From Taudactylus pleione (lineage: Eukaryota; Chordata; Amphibia; Anura; Myobatrachidae), in assembly GCA_031769625.1 (NCBI GenBank), contig JAUIMM010000699.1:744001-808000 (forward strand): DNA of 64,000 nt, given 5' to 3'. This document shows positions 49,688 to 63,600 of this stretch, piece after piece; positions within the stretch are counted from its first letter, which is position 1; the number at the start of each line of letters is the position of its first letter. A program made the translations under genes and the position numbers. The notes beneath the pieces were generated by a model. The model was not told the origin of the DNA and did no database searches. It was given only the letters and a program-made list of their open reading frames with translations.

Positions 49688-51707
49688 CTAAAACGAGCAT
49701 TTGCTGTTTTCTTTCAAATGCAACATGGGAGAAAAACCATTTCACATCAAATTTGTGGGTCTTGGTCTTCAACACATTTTTTGAAATTTTGAGCTGTCTG
49801 TGTTTGCTACAAGAGGAGATATCACAAAGTATGCGCTTCTGTTGTTTCCATTTCTTTCAATGCGTTTTGGCCTAAAACGAGCATTTGCTGTTTTCTCTTA
49901 AATACAACATGGGAGAAAAACCATTTCATATCACATTTGTGGGTCTTGTTCTTCAACACATTCGGTGAAATTTTGAGCTGTCTGTTTGATACAAGAGGAG
50001 ATATCACAAAGTATGCGCTTTTGTTGTTTTCATTGCTTTCAATGCATTTTGGCCTAAAACAACCATTTGCTGTTTTCTCTTAAACGCAACATGGGAGAAA
50101 AACCTTTTCACATCACATTTGTGGGTCTTGTTCTTCAACACATTCGGTGAAATTTTGAGCTGTCTGTGTTTGCTACAAGAGGAGATATCACAAAGTATGC
50201 GCTTTTGTTGTTTCCATTGCTTTCAATGCATTTTGACCTAAAATGAGCATTTGCTGTTTTCTCTTAAACGCAACATGGGAGAAAAACCATTTCACATCAC
50301 ATTTGTGGGTCTTGTTCTTCAACACATTCGGTGAAATTTTGAGCTGTCTGTGTTTGCTACAAGAGGAGATATCACAAAGTATGTGCTTTTGTTGTTTCCA
50401 TTGCTTTCAATGCATTTTGGCATAAAACGAGCATTTGCTGTTTTTTGTTAAACGCATCATGTGATAAAAACCATTTCACATCACATTTGTGGGTCTTGGT
50501 CTTCGACACATTTGGTGAAATTTTGAGCTGTCTGTGTTTGCTACAAGAGGAGATATCACAAAGTAAGCGCTTTTGTTGTTTCCATTGCTTTCAATGCATT
50601 TTGGCCTAAAACGAGCATTTGCTGTTTTCTCTAAAACACGACATTGGAGAAAAACCATTTCACATCACATTTGTGGGTCTTGGTCTTCAACACATTTGGT
50701 GAAATTTTGAGCTGTCTGGGTTTGCTACAAGATGAGATATCACAAAGTATGCGCTTTTGTTGTTTCCATTGCTTTCAATGCATTTTGGCCTAAAATGAGC
50801 ATTTGATGTTTTTTCTTAAACGCAACATGGGAGAAAAACCATTTCACATCACATTTGTGGGTCTTGGTCTTCAACACATTTTTTGAAATTTTGAGCTGTC
50901 TGTGTTTGCTACAAGAGGAGATATCACAAAGTATGCGCTTCTGTTGTTTCCATTTCTTTCAATGCGTTTTGGCCTAAAACGAGCATTTGCTGTTTTCTCT
51001 TAAATACAACATGGGAAAAAAACCATTTCATATCACATTTGTGGGTCTTGTTCTTCAACACATTCGGTGAAATTTTGAGCTGTCTGTTTGATACAAGAGG
51101 AGATATCACAAAGTATGCGCTTTTGTTGTTTTCATTGCTTTCAATGCATTTTGGCCTAAAACAACCATTTGCTGTTTTCTCTTAAACGCAACATGGGAGA
51201 AAAACCTTTTCACATCACATTTGTGGGTCTTGTTCTTCAACACATTCGGTGAAATTTTGAGCTGTCTGTGTTTGCTACAAGAGGAGATATCACAAAGTAT
51301 GCGCTTTTGTTGTTTCCATTGCTTTCAATGCATTTTGGCCTAAAACGAGCATTTGCTGTTTTTTCTTAAACGCAACATGGGAGAAAAACCATTTTACATC
51401 ACATTTGTGGGTCTTGGTCTTCAACATATTTGTTGAAATTTTGAGCTGTCTGTGTTTGCTACAAGAGGAGATATCACAAAGTATGCGCTTTTGTTGTTTT
51501 CATTGCTTTCAATGCATTTTGGCCTAAAACGAGCATTTGCTGTTTTCTCTTAAACGCAACATGGGAGAAAAACCGTTTCACATCAAATTTGTGGGTCTTG
51601 GTCTTCAAAACATTCGGTGAAATTTTGAGCTGTCTGTGTTTGCTACAAGAGGAGATATCACAAACTATGCGCTTTTGTTGTTTCCATTGCTTTCAATACA
51701 TTTTGGC

Positions 51708-51889
51708 CTAAAATGAGCATTTGCTGTTTTCTCTTAAATACAACATGGGAGAAAAACCATTTCACATCACATTTGTGGGTCTTGGTCTTCAACACATTCG
51801 GTGAAATTTTGAGCTGTCTGTTTGCTACAAGAGGAGATATCACAAAGTATGTGCTTTTGTTGTTTCCATTGTTTTCAATGCATTTTGGC
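51708..51889 (+). repeat. 182-bp hybrid monomer marking a one-unit loss
   Basis: The first part matches the unit at 46206 (CTAAAATGAGC, TTAAATACAAC, GGTCTTCAACACATTCGG). The second part carries the GT-less CTGTTTGCTAC and CCATTGTTTTCAATGC of type C, with TATGTGC between. In the parent copy these are two separate units. One 184-bp length is gone here, the opposite of the gain 2.2 kb upstream. The fused frame also lengthens a spurious open frame to 93 codons. Confidence 0.87.
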
Positions 51890-54660
51890 CTAAAACGAGC
51901 ATTTGCTGTTTTCTTTCAAATGCAACATGGGAGAAAAACCATTTCACATCACATTTGTGGGTCTTGGTCTTCAACACATTTTTTGAAATTTTGAGCTGTC
52001 TGTGTTTGCTACAAGAGGAGATATCACAAAGTATGCGCTTCTGTTGTTTCCATTTCTTTCAATGCGTTTTGGCCTAAAACGAGCATTTGCTGTTTTCTCT
52101 TAAATACAACATGGGAGAAAAACCATTTCATATCACATTTGTGGGTCTTGTTCTTCAACACATTCGGTGAAATTTTGAGCTGTCTGTTTGATACAAGAGG
52201 AGATATCACAAAGTATGCGCTTTTGTTGTTTTCATTGCTTTCAATGCATTTTGGCCTAAAACAACCATTTGCTGTTTTCTCTTAAACGCAACATGGGAGA
52301 AAAACCTTTTCACATCACATTTGTGGGTCTTGTTCTTCAACACATTCGGTGAAATTTTGAGCTGTCTGTGTTTGCTACAAGAGGAGATATCACAAAGTAT
52401 GTGCTTTTGTTGTTTCCATTGCTTTCAATGCATTTTGGCCTAAAACGAGCATTTGCTGTTTTTTCTTAAACGCAACATGGGAGAAAAACCATTTTACATC
52501 ACATTTGTGGGTCTTGGTCTTCAACACATTTTTTTTAATTTTGAGCTGTCTGTGTTTGCTACAAGAGGAGATATCACAAAGTATGCGCTTCTGTTGTTTC
52601 CATTTCTTTCAATGCGTTTTGGCCTAAAACGAGCATTTGCTGTTTTCTCTTAAATACAACATGGGAGAAAAACCATTTCATATCACATTTGTGGGTCTTG
52701 TTCTTCAACACATTCGGTGAAATTTTGAGCTGTCTGTTTGATACAAGAGGAGATATCACAAAGTATGCGCTTTTGTTGTTTTCATTGCTTTCAATGCATT
52801 TTGGCCTAAAACAACCATTTGCTGTTTTCTCTTAAACGCAACAAGGGAGAAAAACCATTTCACATCACATTTGTGGGTCTTGTTCTTCAACACATTTGGT
52901 GAAATTTTGAGCTGTCTGTGTTTGCTACAAGAGGAGATATCACAAAGTATGCGCTTCTGTTGTTTCCATTTCTTTCAATGCGTTTTGGCCTAAAACGAGC
53001 ATTTGCTGTTTTCTCTTAAATACAACATGGGAGAAAAACCATTTCATATCACATTTGTGGGTCTTGTTCTTCAACACATTCGGTGAAATTTTGAGCTGTC
53101 TGTTTGATACAAGAGGAGATATCACAAAGTATGCGCTTTTGTTGTTTCCATTGCTTTCAATGCATTTTGACCTAAAACGAGCATTTGCTGTTTTCTCTTA
53201 AACGCAACATGGGAGAAAAACCATTTCACATCACATTTGTGGGTCTTGTTCTTCAACACATTCGGTGAAATTTTGAGCTGTCTGTGTTTGCTACAAGAGG
53301 AGATATCACAAAGTATGTGCTCTTGTTGTTTCCATTGCTTTCAATGCATTTTGGCCTAAAACGAGCATTTGCTGTTTTTTCTTAAACGCATCATGTGAGA
53401 AAAACCATTTCACATCACATTTGTGGGTCTTGGTCTTCAACACATTCGGTGAAATTTTGAGCTGTCTGTTTGCTACAAGAGGAGATATCACAAAGTATGC
53501 GCTTTTGTTGTTTCCATTGTTTTCAATGCATTTTGGCCTAAAACGAGCATTTGCTGTTTTCTTTCAAATGCAACATGGGAGAAAAACCATTTCACATCAC
53601 ATTTGTGGGTCTTGGTCTTCAACACATTTTTTGAAATTTTGAGCTGTCTGTGTTTGCTACAAGAGGAGATATCACAAAGTATGCGCTTCTGTTGTTTCCA
53701 TTTCTTTCAATGCGTTTTGGCCTAAAACGAGCATTTGCTGTTTTCTCTTAAATACAACATGGGAGAAAAACCATTTCATATCACATTTGTGGGTCTTGTT
53801 CTTCAACACATTCGGTGAAATTTTGAGCTGTCTGTTTGATACAAGAGGAGATATCACAAAGTATGCGCTTTTGTTGTTTTCATTGCTTTCAATGCATTTT
53901 GGCCTATAACAACCATTTGCTGTTTTCTCTTAAACGCAACATGGGAGAAAAACCTTTTCACATCACATTTGTGGGTCTTGTTCTTCAACACATTCGGTGA
54001 AATTATGAGCTGTCTGTGTTTGCTACAAGAGGAGATATCACAAAGTATGCGCTTTTGTTGTTTCCATTGCTTTCAATGCATTTTGACCTAAAATGAGCAT
54101 TTGCTGTTTTCTCTTAAATGCAAAATGGGAGAAAAACCATTTCACATCACATTTGTGGGTCTTGTTCTTCAACACATTCGGTGAAATTTTGAGCTGTCTG
54201 TGTTTGCTACAAGAGGAGATATCACAAAGTATGTGCTTTTGTTGTTTCCATTGCTTTCAATGCATTTTGGCATAAAACGAGCATTTGCTGTTTTTTGTTA
54301 AACGCATCATGTGAGAAAAACCATTTCACATCACATTTGTGGGTCTTGGTCTTCGACACATTTGGTGAAATTTTGAGCTGTCTGTGTTTGCTACAAGAGG
54401 AGATATCACAAAGTAAGCGCTTTTGTTGTTTCCATTGCTTTCAATGCATTTTGGCCTAAAACGAGCATTTGCTGTTTTCTCTAAAACACGACATTGGAGA
54501 AAAACCATTTCACATCACATTTGTGGGTCTTGGTCTTCAACAAATTTGGTGAAATTTTGAGCTGTCTGGGTTTGCTACAAGATGAGATATCACAAAGTAT
54601 GCGCTTTTGTTGTTTCCATTGCTTTCAATGCATTTTGGCCTAAAATGAGCATTTGATGTT
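51890..54660 (+). repeat. Third, partial copy of the 5.3-kb unit
   Basis: This segment matches 47856-50810 with an offset of 4,034 bp, then 3,850 bp past the place where the second copy has its extra monomer. It therefore lacks that extra monomer and resembles the first copy there. Markers kept include GCAACAAGGGAG near 52840, GTAAGCGCTT near 54413 and CTGTCTGGGTTTG near 54564. It ends near 54660, where GATGTTTTTTCTT is replaced by GATGTTTTCTCTT and a different unit series follows. Private changes such as GGCCTATAACAACC near 53903 and GAAATTATGAGC near 54000 accumulate. Confidence 0.78.
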
Positions 54661-57600
54661 TTCTCTTAAACGCAACATGGGAGAAAAACTATTTCACATC
54701 ACATTTGTGGGTCTTGGTCTTCAACACATTTGTTGAAATTTTGAGATGTCTGTGTTAGCTACAAGAGGAGATATCACAAAGTATGCGCTTTTGTTGTTTC
54801 CATTGCTTTCAATGCATTTTGGCCTAAAACGAGCATTTGCTGTTTTCTCTTAAACGCAACATGGGAGAAAAACCATTTCACATCCAATTTGTGGGTCTTT
54901 TTCTTCAAAACATTCCGTGAAATTTTGAGCTGTCTGTGTTTGCTACAAGAGGAGATATCACAAAGTATGCGCTTTTGTTGTTTCCATTGCTTTCAATGCA
55001 TTTTGGCCTAAAACGAGCATTTGCTGTTTTTTCTTAAACGCAACATGGGAGAAAAACCATTTCACATCACATTTGTGGGTCTTGGTCTTCAACACATTTT
55101 TTGAAATTTTGAGCTGTCTGTGTTTGCTACAAGAGGAGATATCACAAAGTATGCGCTTTTGTTGTTTCCATTGCTTTCAATGCATTTTGGCATAAAACGA
55201 GCATTTGCTGTTTTCTCTTAAATACAACATGGGAGAAAAACCATTTCATATCACATTTGTGGGTCTTGTTCTTCAACACATTCGGTGAAATTTTGAGCTG
55301 TCTGTTTGATACAAGAGGAGATATCACAAAGTATGCGCTTTTGTTGTTTTCATTGCTTTCAATGCATTTTGGCCTAAAACAACCATTTGCTGTTTTCTCT
55401 TAAACGCAACATGGGAGACAAACCTTTTCACATCACATTTGTGGGTCTTGTTCTTCAACACATTCGGTGAAATTTTGAGCTGTCTGTGTTTGCTACAAGA
55501 GGAGATATCACAAAGTATGCGCTTTTGTTGTTTCCATTGCTTTCAATGCATTTTGACCTAAAACGAGCATTTGCTGTTTTCTCTTAAACGCAACATGGGA
55601 GAAAAACCATTTCACATCACATTTGTGGGTCTTGTTCTTCAACACATTCGGTGAAATTTTGAGCTGTCTGTGTTTGCTACAAGAGGAGATATCACAAAGT
55701 ATGTGCTTTTGTTGTTTCCATTGCTTTCAATGCATTTTGGCCTAAAACGAGCATTTGCTGTTTTTTCTTAAACGCATCATGTGAGAAAAACCATTTCACA
55801 TCACATTTGTGGGTCTTGGTCTTCAACACATTTGGTGAAATTTTGAGCTGTCTGTGTTTGCTACAAGAGGAGATATCACAAAGTATGTGCTTTTGTTGTT
55901 TCCATTGCTTTCAATGCATTTTGGCCTAAAACGAGCATTTGCTGTTTTCTCTAAAACGCGACATTGGAGAAAAACCATTTCACATCACATTTGTGGGTCT
56001 TGGTCTTCAACACATTTGGTGAAATTTTGAGCTGTCTGTGTTTGCTACAAGATGAGATATCACAAAGTATGCACTTTTGTTGTTTCCATTGCTTTCAATG
56101 CATTTTGGCCTAAAATGAGCATTTGATGTTTTTTCTTAAACCCAACATGGGAGAAAAAACATTTCACATCACATTTGTGGGTCTTGGTCTTCAACACATT
56201 CAGTGAAATTTTGAGCTGTCTGTGTTTGCTACAAGAGGAGATATCACAAAGTATGCACTTTTGTTGTTTCCATTGCTTTCAATGCATTTTGGCCTAAAAC
56301 GTGCATTTGCTGTTTTCTCTTAAACGCAACATGGGAGAAAAACTATTTCACATCACATTTGTGGGTCTTGGTCTTCAACACATTTGTTGAAATTTTGAGA
56401 TGTCTGTGTTAGCTACAAGAGGAGATATCACAAAGTATGCGCTTTTGTTGTTTCCATTGCTTTCAATGCATTTTGGCCTAAAACGAGCATTTGCTGTTTT
56501 TTCTTAAATGCAACATGGGAGAAAAACGATTTCACATCACATTTGTGGGTCTTGGTCTTCAACACATTCGGTGAAATTTTGAGCTGTCTGTGTTTGCTAC
56601 AAGAGGAGATATCACAAAGTATGCGCTTTTGTTGTTTCCATTGCTTTCAATGCATTTTGGCCTAAAACGAGCATTTGCTGTTTTCTCTTAAATGCAACAT
56701 GGGAGAAAAACCATTTCACATCACATTTGTGGGTCTTGGTCTTCAACACATTTTTTGAAATTTTGAGCTGTCTGTGTTTGCTACAAGAGGAGATATCACA
56801 AAGTATGCGCTTCTGTTGTTTCCATTTCTTTCAATGTGTTTTGGCCTAAAACGAGCATTTGCTGTTTTCTCTTAAATACAACATGGGAGAAAAACCATTT
56901 CATATCACATTTGTGGGTCTTGTTCTTCAACACATTCGGTGAAATTTTGAGCTGTCTGTTTGATACAAGAGGAGATATCACAAAGTATGCGCTTTTGTTG
57001 TTTTCATTGCTTTCAATGCATTTTGGCCTAAAACAACCATTTGCTGTTTTCTCTTAAATGCAACATGGGAGAAAAACCTTTTCACATCACATTTGTGGGT
57101 CTTGTTCTTCAACACATTCGGTGAAATTTTGAGCTGTCTGTGTTTGCTACAAGAGGAGATATCACAAAGTATGCGCTTTTGTTGTTTCCATTGCTTTCAA
57201 TGCATTTTGACCTAAAATGAGCATTTGCTGTTTTCTCTTAAACGCAACATGGGAGAAAAACCATTTCACATCACATTTGTGGGTCTTGTTCTTCAACACA
57301 TTCGGTGAAATTTTGAGCTGTCTGTGTTTGCTACAAGAGGAGATATCACAAAGTATGTGCATTTGTTGTTTCCATTGCTTTCAATGCATTTTGGCCTAAA
57401 ACGAGCATTTGCTGTTTTTTCTTAAACGCATCATGTGAGAAAAACCATTTCACATCACATTTGTGGGTCTTGGTCTTCGACACATTTGGTGAAATTTTGA
57501 GCTGTCTGTGTTTGCTACAAGAGGAGATATCACAAAGTATGTGCTTTTGTTGTTTCCATTGCTTTCAATGCATTTTGGCCTAAAACGAGCATTTGCTGTT

Positions 57601-60600
57601 TTCTCTAAAACGCGACATTGGAGAAAAACCATTTCACATCACATTTGTGGGTCTTGGTCTTCAACACATTTGGTGAAATTTTGAGCTGTCTGTGTTTGCT
57701 ACAAGATGAGATATCACAAAGTATGCGCTTTTGTTGTTTCCATTGCTTTCAATGCATTTTGGCCTAAAATGAGCATTTGATGTTTTTTCTTAAACCCAAC
57801 ATGGGAGAAAAACTATTTCACATCACATTTGTGGGTCTTGGTCTTCAACACATTTGTTGAAATTTTGAGATGTCTGTGTTAGCTACAAGAGGAGATATCA
57901 CAAAGTATGCGCTTTTGTTCTTTTCATTGCTTTCAATGCATTTTGGCCTAAAATGAGCATTTGCTGTTTTCTCTTAAACGCAACATGGGAGAAAAACCGT
58001 TTCACATCCAATTTGTGGGTCTTTTTCTTCAAAACATTCGGTGAAATTTTGAGCTGTCTGTGTTTGCTACAAGATGAGATATCACAAAGTATGCACTTTA
58101 GTTGTTTCCATTGCTTTAAATGCATTTTGGCCTAAAATGAGCATTTGATGTTTTTTCTTAAACGCAACATGGGAGAAAAAACATTTCACATCACATTTGT
58201 GGGTCTTGGTCTTCAACACATTCGGTGAAATTTTGAGCTGTCTGTGTTTGCTACAAGAGGAAATATCACAAAGTATGTGCTTTTGTTGTTTCCATTGCTT
58301 TCAATGCATTATGGCCTAAAACGTGCATTTGCTGTTTTCTCTTAAACGCAACATGGAAGAAAAACTATTTCACATCACATTTGTGGGTCTTGGTCTTCAA
58401 CACATTTGTTGAAATTTTGAGATGTCTGTGTTAGCTACAAGAGGAGATATCACAAAAAATGCGCTTTTGTTGTTTCCATTGCTTTCAATGCATTTTGGCC
58501 TAAAACGAGCATTTGCTGTTTTCTCTTAAACGCAACATGGGAGAAAAACCGTTTCACATCCAATTTGTGGGTCTTTTTCTTCAAAACATTCCGTGAAATT
58601 TTGAGCTGTCTGTGTTTGCTACAAGAGGAGATATCACAAAGTATGCGCTTTTGTTGTTTCCATTGCTTTCAATGCATTTTGGCCTAAAACGAGCATTTGC
58701 TGTTTTTTCTTAAACGCAACATGGGAGAAAAACCATTTCACATCACATTTGTGGGTCTTGGTCTTCAACACATTTTTTGAAATTTTGAGCTGTCTGTGTT
58801 TGCTACAAGAGGAGATATCACAAAGTATGCGCTTTTGTTGTTTCCATTGCTTTCAATGCGTTTTGGCATAAAACGAGCATTTGCTGTTTTCTCTTAAATA
58901 CAACATGGGAGAAAAACCATTTCATATCACATTTGTGGGTCTTGTTCTTCAACACATTCGGTGAAATTTTGAGCTGTCTGTTTGATACAAGAGGAGATAT
59001 CACAAAGTATGTGCTTTTGTTGTTTTCATTGCTTTCAATGCATTTTGGCCTAAAACAACCATTTGCTGTTTTCTCTTAAACGCAACATGGGAGACAAACC
59101 TTTTCACATCACATTTGTGGGTCTTGTTCTTCAACACATTCGGTGAAATTTTGAGCTGTCTGTGTTTGCTACAAGAGTAGATATCACAAAGTATGCGCTT
59201 TTGTTGTTTCCATTGCTTTCAATGCATTTTGACCTAAAACGAGCATTTGCTGTTTTCTCTTAAACGCAACATGGGAGAAAAACCATTTCACATCACATTT
59301 GTGGGTCTTGTTCTTCAACACATTCGGTGAAATTTTGAGCTGTCTGTGTTTGCTACAAGAGGAGATATCACAAAGTATGTGCTTTTGTTGTTTCCATTGC
59401 TTTCAATGCATTTTGGCCTAAAACGAGCATTTGCTGTTTTTTCTTAAACGCATCATGTGAGAAAAACCATTTCACATCACATTTGTGGGTCTTGTTCTTC
59501 AACACATTCGGTGAAATTTTGAGCTGTCTGTTTGCTACAAGAGGAGATATCACAAAGTATGCGCTTTTGTTGTTTCCATTGTTTTCAATGCATTTTGGCC
59601 TAAAACGAGCATTTGCTGTTTTCTTTCAAATGCAACATGGGAGAAAAACCATTTCACATCACATTTGTGGGTCTTGTTCTTCAACACATTCGGTGAAATT
59701 TTGAGCTGTCTGTGTTTGCTACAAGAGGAGATATCACAAAGTATGCGCTTCTGTTGTTTCCATTTCTTTCAATGCGTTTTGGCCTAAAACGAGCATTTGC
59801 TGTTTTCTCTTAAATACAACATGGGAGAAAAACCATTTCATATCACATTTGTGGGTCTTGTTCTTCAACACATTTGGTGAAATTTTGAGCTGTCTGTTTG
59901 ATACAAGAGGAGATATCACAAAGTATGCACTTTTGTTGTTTTCATTGCTTTCAATGCATTTTGGCCTAAAACAACCATTTGCTGTTTTCTCTTAAACGCA
60001 ACATGGGAGAAAAACCGTTTCACATCCAATTTGTGGGTCTTGTTCTTCAACACATTCGGTGAAATTTTGAGCTGTCTGTGTTTGCTACAAGAGGAGATAT
60101 CACAAAGTATGCGCTTTTGTTGTTTCCATTGCTTTCAATGCATTTTGACCTAAAACGAGCATTTGCTGTTTTCTCTAAAACGCGACATTGGAGAAAAACC
60201 ATTTCACATCACATTTGTGGGTCTTGTTCTTCAACACATTTGGTGAAATTTTGAGCTGTCTGTGTTTGCTACAAGATGAGATATCACAAAGTATGCACTT
60301 TTGTTGTTTCCATTGCTTTCAATGCATTTTGGCCTAAAATGAGCATTTGATGTTTTTTCTTAAACTCAACATGGGAGAAAAACTATTTCACATCACATTT
60401 GTGGGTCTTGGTCTTCAACACATTTGTTGAAATTTTGAGATGTCTGTGTTAGCTACAAGAGGAGATATCACAAAGTATGCGCTTTTGTTCTTTTCATTGC
60501 TTTCAATGCATTTTGGCCTAAAATGAGCATTTGCTGTTTTCTCTTAAACGCAACATGGGAGAAAAACCGTTTCACATCCAATTTGTGGGTCTTTTTCTTC

Positions 60601-63600
60601 AAAACATTCGGTGAAATTTTGAGCTGTCTGTGTTTGCTACAAGAGGAGATATCACAAAGTATGCGCTTTTGTTGTTTCCATTGCTTTCAATGCATTTTGG
60701 CCTAAAACGAGCATTTGCTGTTTTCTCTTAAATGCAACATGGGAGAAAAACCATTTCACATCACATTTGTGGGTCTTGGTCTTCAACACATTTTTTGAAA
60801 TTTTGAGCTGTCTGTGTTTGCTACAAGAGGAGATATCACAAAGTATGCGCTTCTGTTGTTTCCATTTCTTTCAATGTGTTTTGGCCTAAAATGAGCATTT
60901 GCTGTTTTCTCTTAAATACAACATGGGAGAAAAACCATTTCATATCACATTTGTGGGTCTTGTTCTTCAACACATTCGGTGAAATTTTGAGCTGTTTGTT
61001 TGATACAAGAGGAGATATCACAAAGTATGCGCTTTTGTTGTTTTCATTGCTTTCAATGCATTTTGGCCTAAAACAACCATTTGCTGTTTTCTCTTAAACG
61101 CAACATGGGAAAAAAACCCTTTACACATCACATTTGTGGGTCTTGGTCTTCAACACATTTGGTGAAATTTTGAGCTGTCTGTTTGATACAAGAGGAGATA
61201 TCACAAAGTATGCGCTTTTGTTGTTTTCATTGCTTTCAATGCATTTTGGCCTAAAACAACCATTTGCTGTTTTCTCTTAAACGCAACATGGGAGAAAAAC
61301 CGTTTCACATCCAATTTGTGGGTCTTGTTCTTCAACACATTCGGTGAAATTTTGAGCTGTCTGTTTGCTACAAGAGGAGATATCACAAAGTATGCGCTTT
61401 TGTTGTTTTCATTGCTTTCAATGCATTTTGGCCTAAAACAACCATTTGCTGTTTTCTCTTAAATGCAACATGGGAGAAAAACCATTTCATATCACATTTG
61501 TGGGTCTTGTTCTTCAACACATTTGGTGAAATTTTGAGCTGTCTGTTTGATACAAGAGGAGATATCACAAAGTATGCGCTTTTGTTGTTTTCATTGCTTT
61601 CAATGCATTTTGGCCTAAAACAACCATTTGCTGTTTTCTCTTAAACGCAACATGGGAGAAAAACCGTTTCACATCCAATTTGTGGGTCTTGTTCTTCAAC
61701 ACATTCGGTGAAATTTTGAGCTGTCTGTGTTTGCTACAAGAGGAGATATCACAAAGTATGCGCTTTTGTTGTTTCCATTGCTTTCAATGCATTTTGACCT
61801 AAAACGAGCATTTGCTGTTTTCTCTAAAACGCGACATTGGAGAAAAACCATTTCACATCACATTTGTGGGTCTTGTTCTTCAACACATTTGGTGAAATTT
61901 TGAGCTGTCTGTGTTTGCTACAAGATGAGATATCACAAAGTATGCACTTTTGTTGTTTCCATTGCTTTCAATGCATTTTGGCCTAAAATGAGCATTTGAT
62001 GTTTTTTCTTAAACCCAACATGGGAGAAAAAACATTTCACATCACATTTGTGGGTCTTGGTCTTCAACACATTCAGTGAAATTTTGAGCTGTCTGTGTTT
62101 GCTACAAGAGGAGATATCACAAAGTATGTGCTTTTGTTGTTTCCATTGCTTTCAATGCATTTTGGCCTAAAACGTGCATTTGCTGTTTTCTCTTAAACGC
62201 AACATGGGAGAAAAACTATTTCACATCACATTTGTGGGTCTTAGTCTTCAACACATTTGTTGAAATTTTGAGATGTCTGTGTTAGCTACAAGAGGAGATA
62301 TCACAAAGTATGCGCTTTTGTTGTTTCCATTGCTTTCAATGCATTTTGGCCTAAAACGAGCATTTGCTGTTTTTTCTTAAATGCAACATGGGAGAAAAAC
62401 GATTTCACATCACATTTGTGGGTCTTGGTCTTCAACACATTCGGTGAAATTTTGAGCTGTCTGTGTTTGCTACAAGAGGAGATATCACAAAGTATGCGCT
62501 TTTGTTGTTTCCATTGCTTTCAATGCATTTTGGCCTAAAACGAGCATTTGCTGTTTTCTCTTAAATGCAACATGGGAGAAAAACCATTTCACATCACATT
62601 TGTGGGTCTTGGTCTTCAACACATTTTTTGAAATTTTGAGCTGTCTGTGTTTGCTACAAGAGGAGATATCACAAAGTATGCGCTTCTGTTGTTTCCTTTT
62701 CTTTCAATGTGTTTTGGCCTAAAACGAGCATTTGCTGTTTTCTCTTAAATACAACATGGGAGAAAAACCATTTCATATCACATTTGTGGGTCTTGTTCTT
62801 CAACACATTCGGTGAAATTTTGAGCTTTTTGTTTGATACAAGAGGAGATATCACAAAGTATGCGCTTTTGTTGTTTTCATTGCTTTCAATGCATTTTGGC
62901 CTAAAACAACCATTTGCTGTTTTCTCTTAAATGCAACATGGGAGAAAAACCTTTTCACATCACATTTGTGGGTCTTGGTCTTCAACACATTTTATGAAAT
63001 TTTGAGCTGTCTGTGTTTGCTACAAGAGAAGATATCACAAAGTATGCGCTTTTGTGATTTCCATTGCTTTCAATGCGTTTTGGCATAAAACGAGCATTTG
63101 CTGTTTTCTCTTAAATACAACATGGGAGAAAAACCATTTCATATCACATTTGTGGGTCTTGTTCTTCAACACATTCGGTGAAATTTTGAGCTGTCTGTTT
63201 GATACAAGAGGAGATATCACAAAGTATGCGCTTTTGTTGTTTTCATTGCTTTCAATGCATTTTGGCCTAAAACAACCATTTGCTGTTTTCTCTTAAATGC
63301 AACATGGGAGAAAAACCTTTTCACATCACATTTGTGGGTCTTGTTCTTCAACACATTCGGTGAAATTTTGAGCTGTCTGTGTTTGCTACAAGAGGAGATA
63401 TCACAAAGTATGCGCTTTTGTTGTTTCCATTGCTTTCAATGCATTTTGACCTAAAATGAGCATTTGCTGTTTTCTCTTAAATGCAACATGGGAGAAAAAC
63501 CATTTCACATCACATTTGTGGGTCTTGTTCTTCAACACATTCGGTGAAATTTTGAGCTGTCTGTGTTTGCTACAAGAGGAGATATCACAAAGTATGTGCT

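Larger units (their letters stand above)
46441..51889 (+). repeat. 5.3-kb higher-order unit, second copy with +1 and -1 monomer
   Basis: This second copy follows the first at 5,318 bp until about 49500. The spacing then becomes 5,502 bp because one extra 184-bp monomer is present at 49504-49687. Near 51708-51889 two units are fused and the spacing returns to 5,318 bp. Private changes include CACTTCAAATTTG near 47362, ACAAAAGGAG near 47612, GTGGATCTTG near 48108 and GGGAAAAAAACC near 51015. The two length changes are clear footprints of single-unit exchange. Confidence 0.83.
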
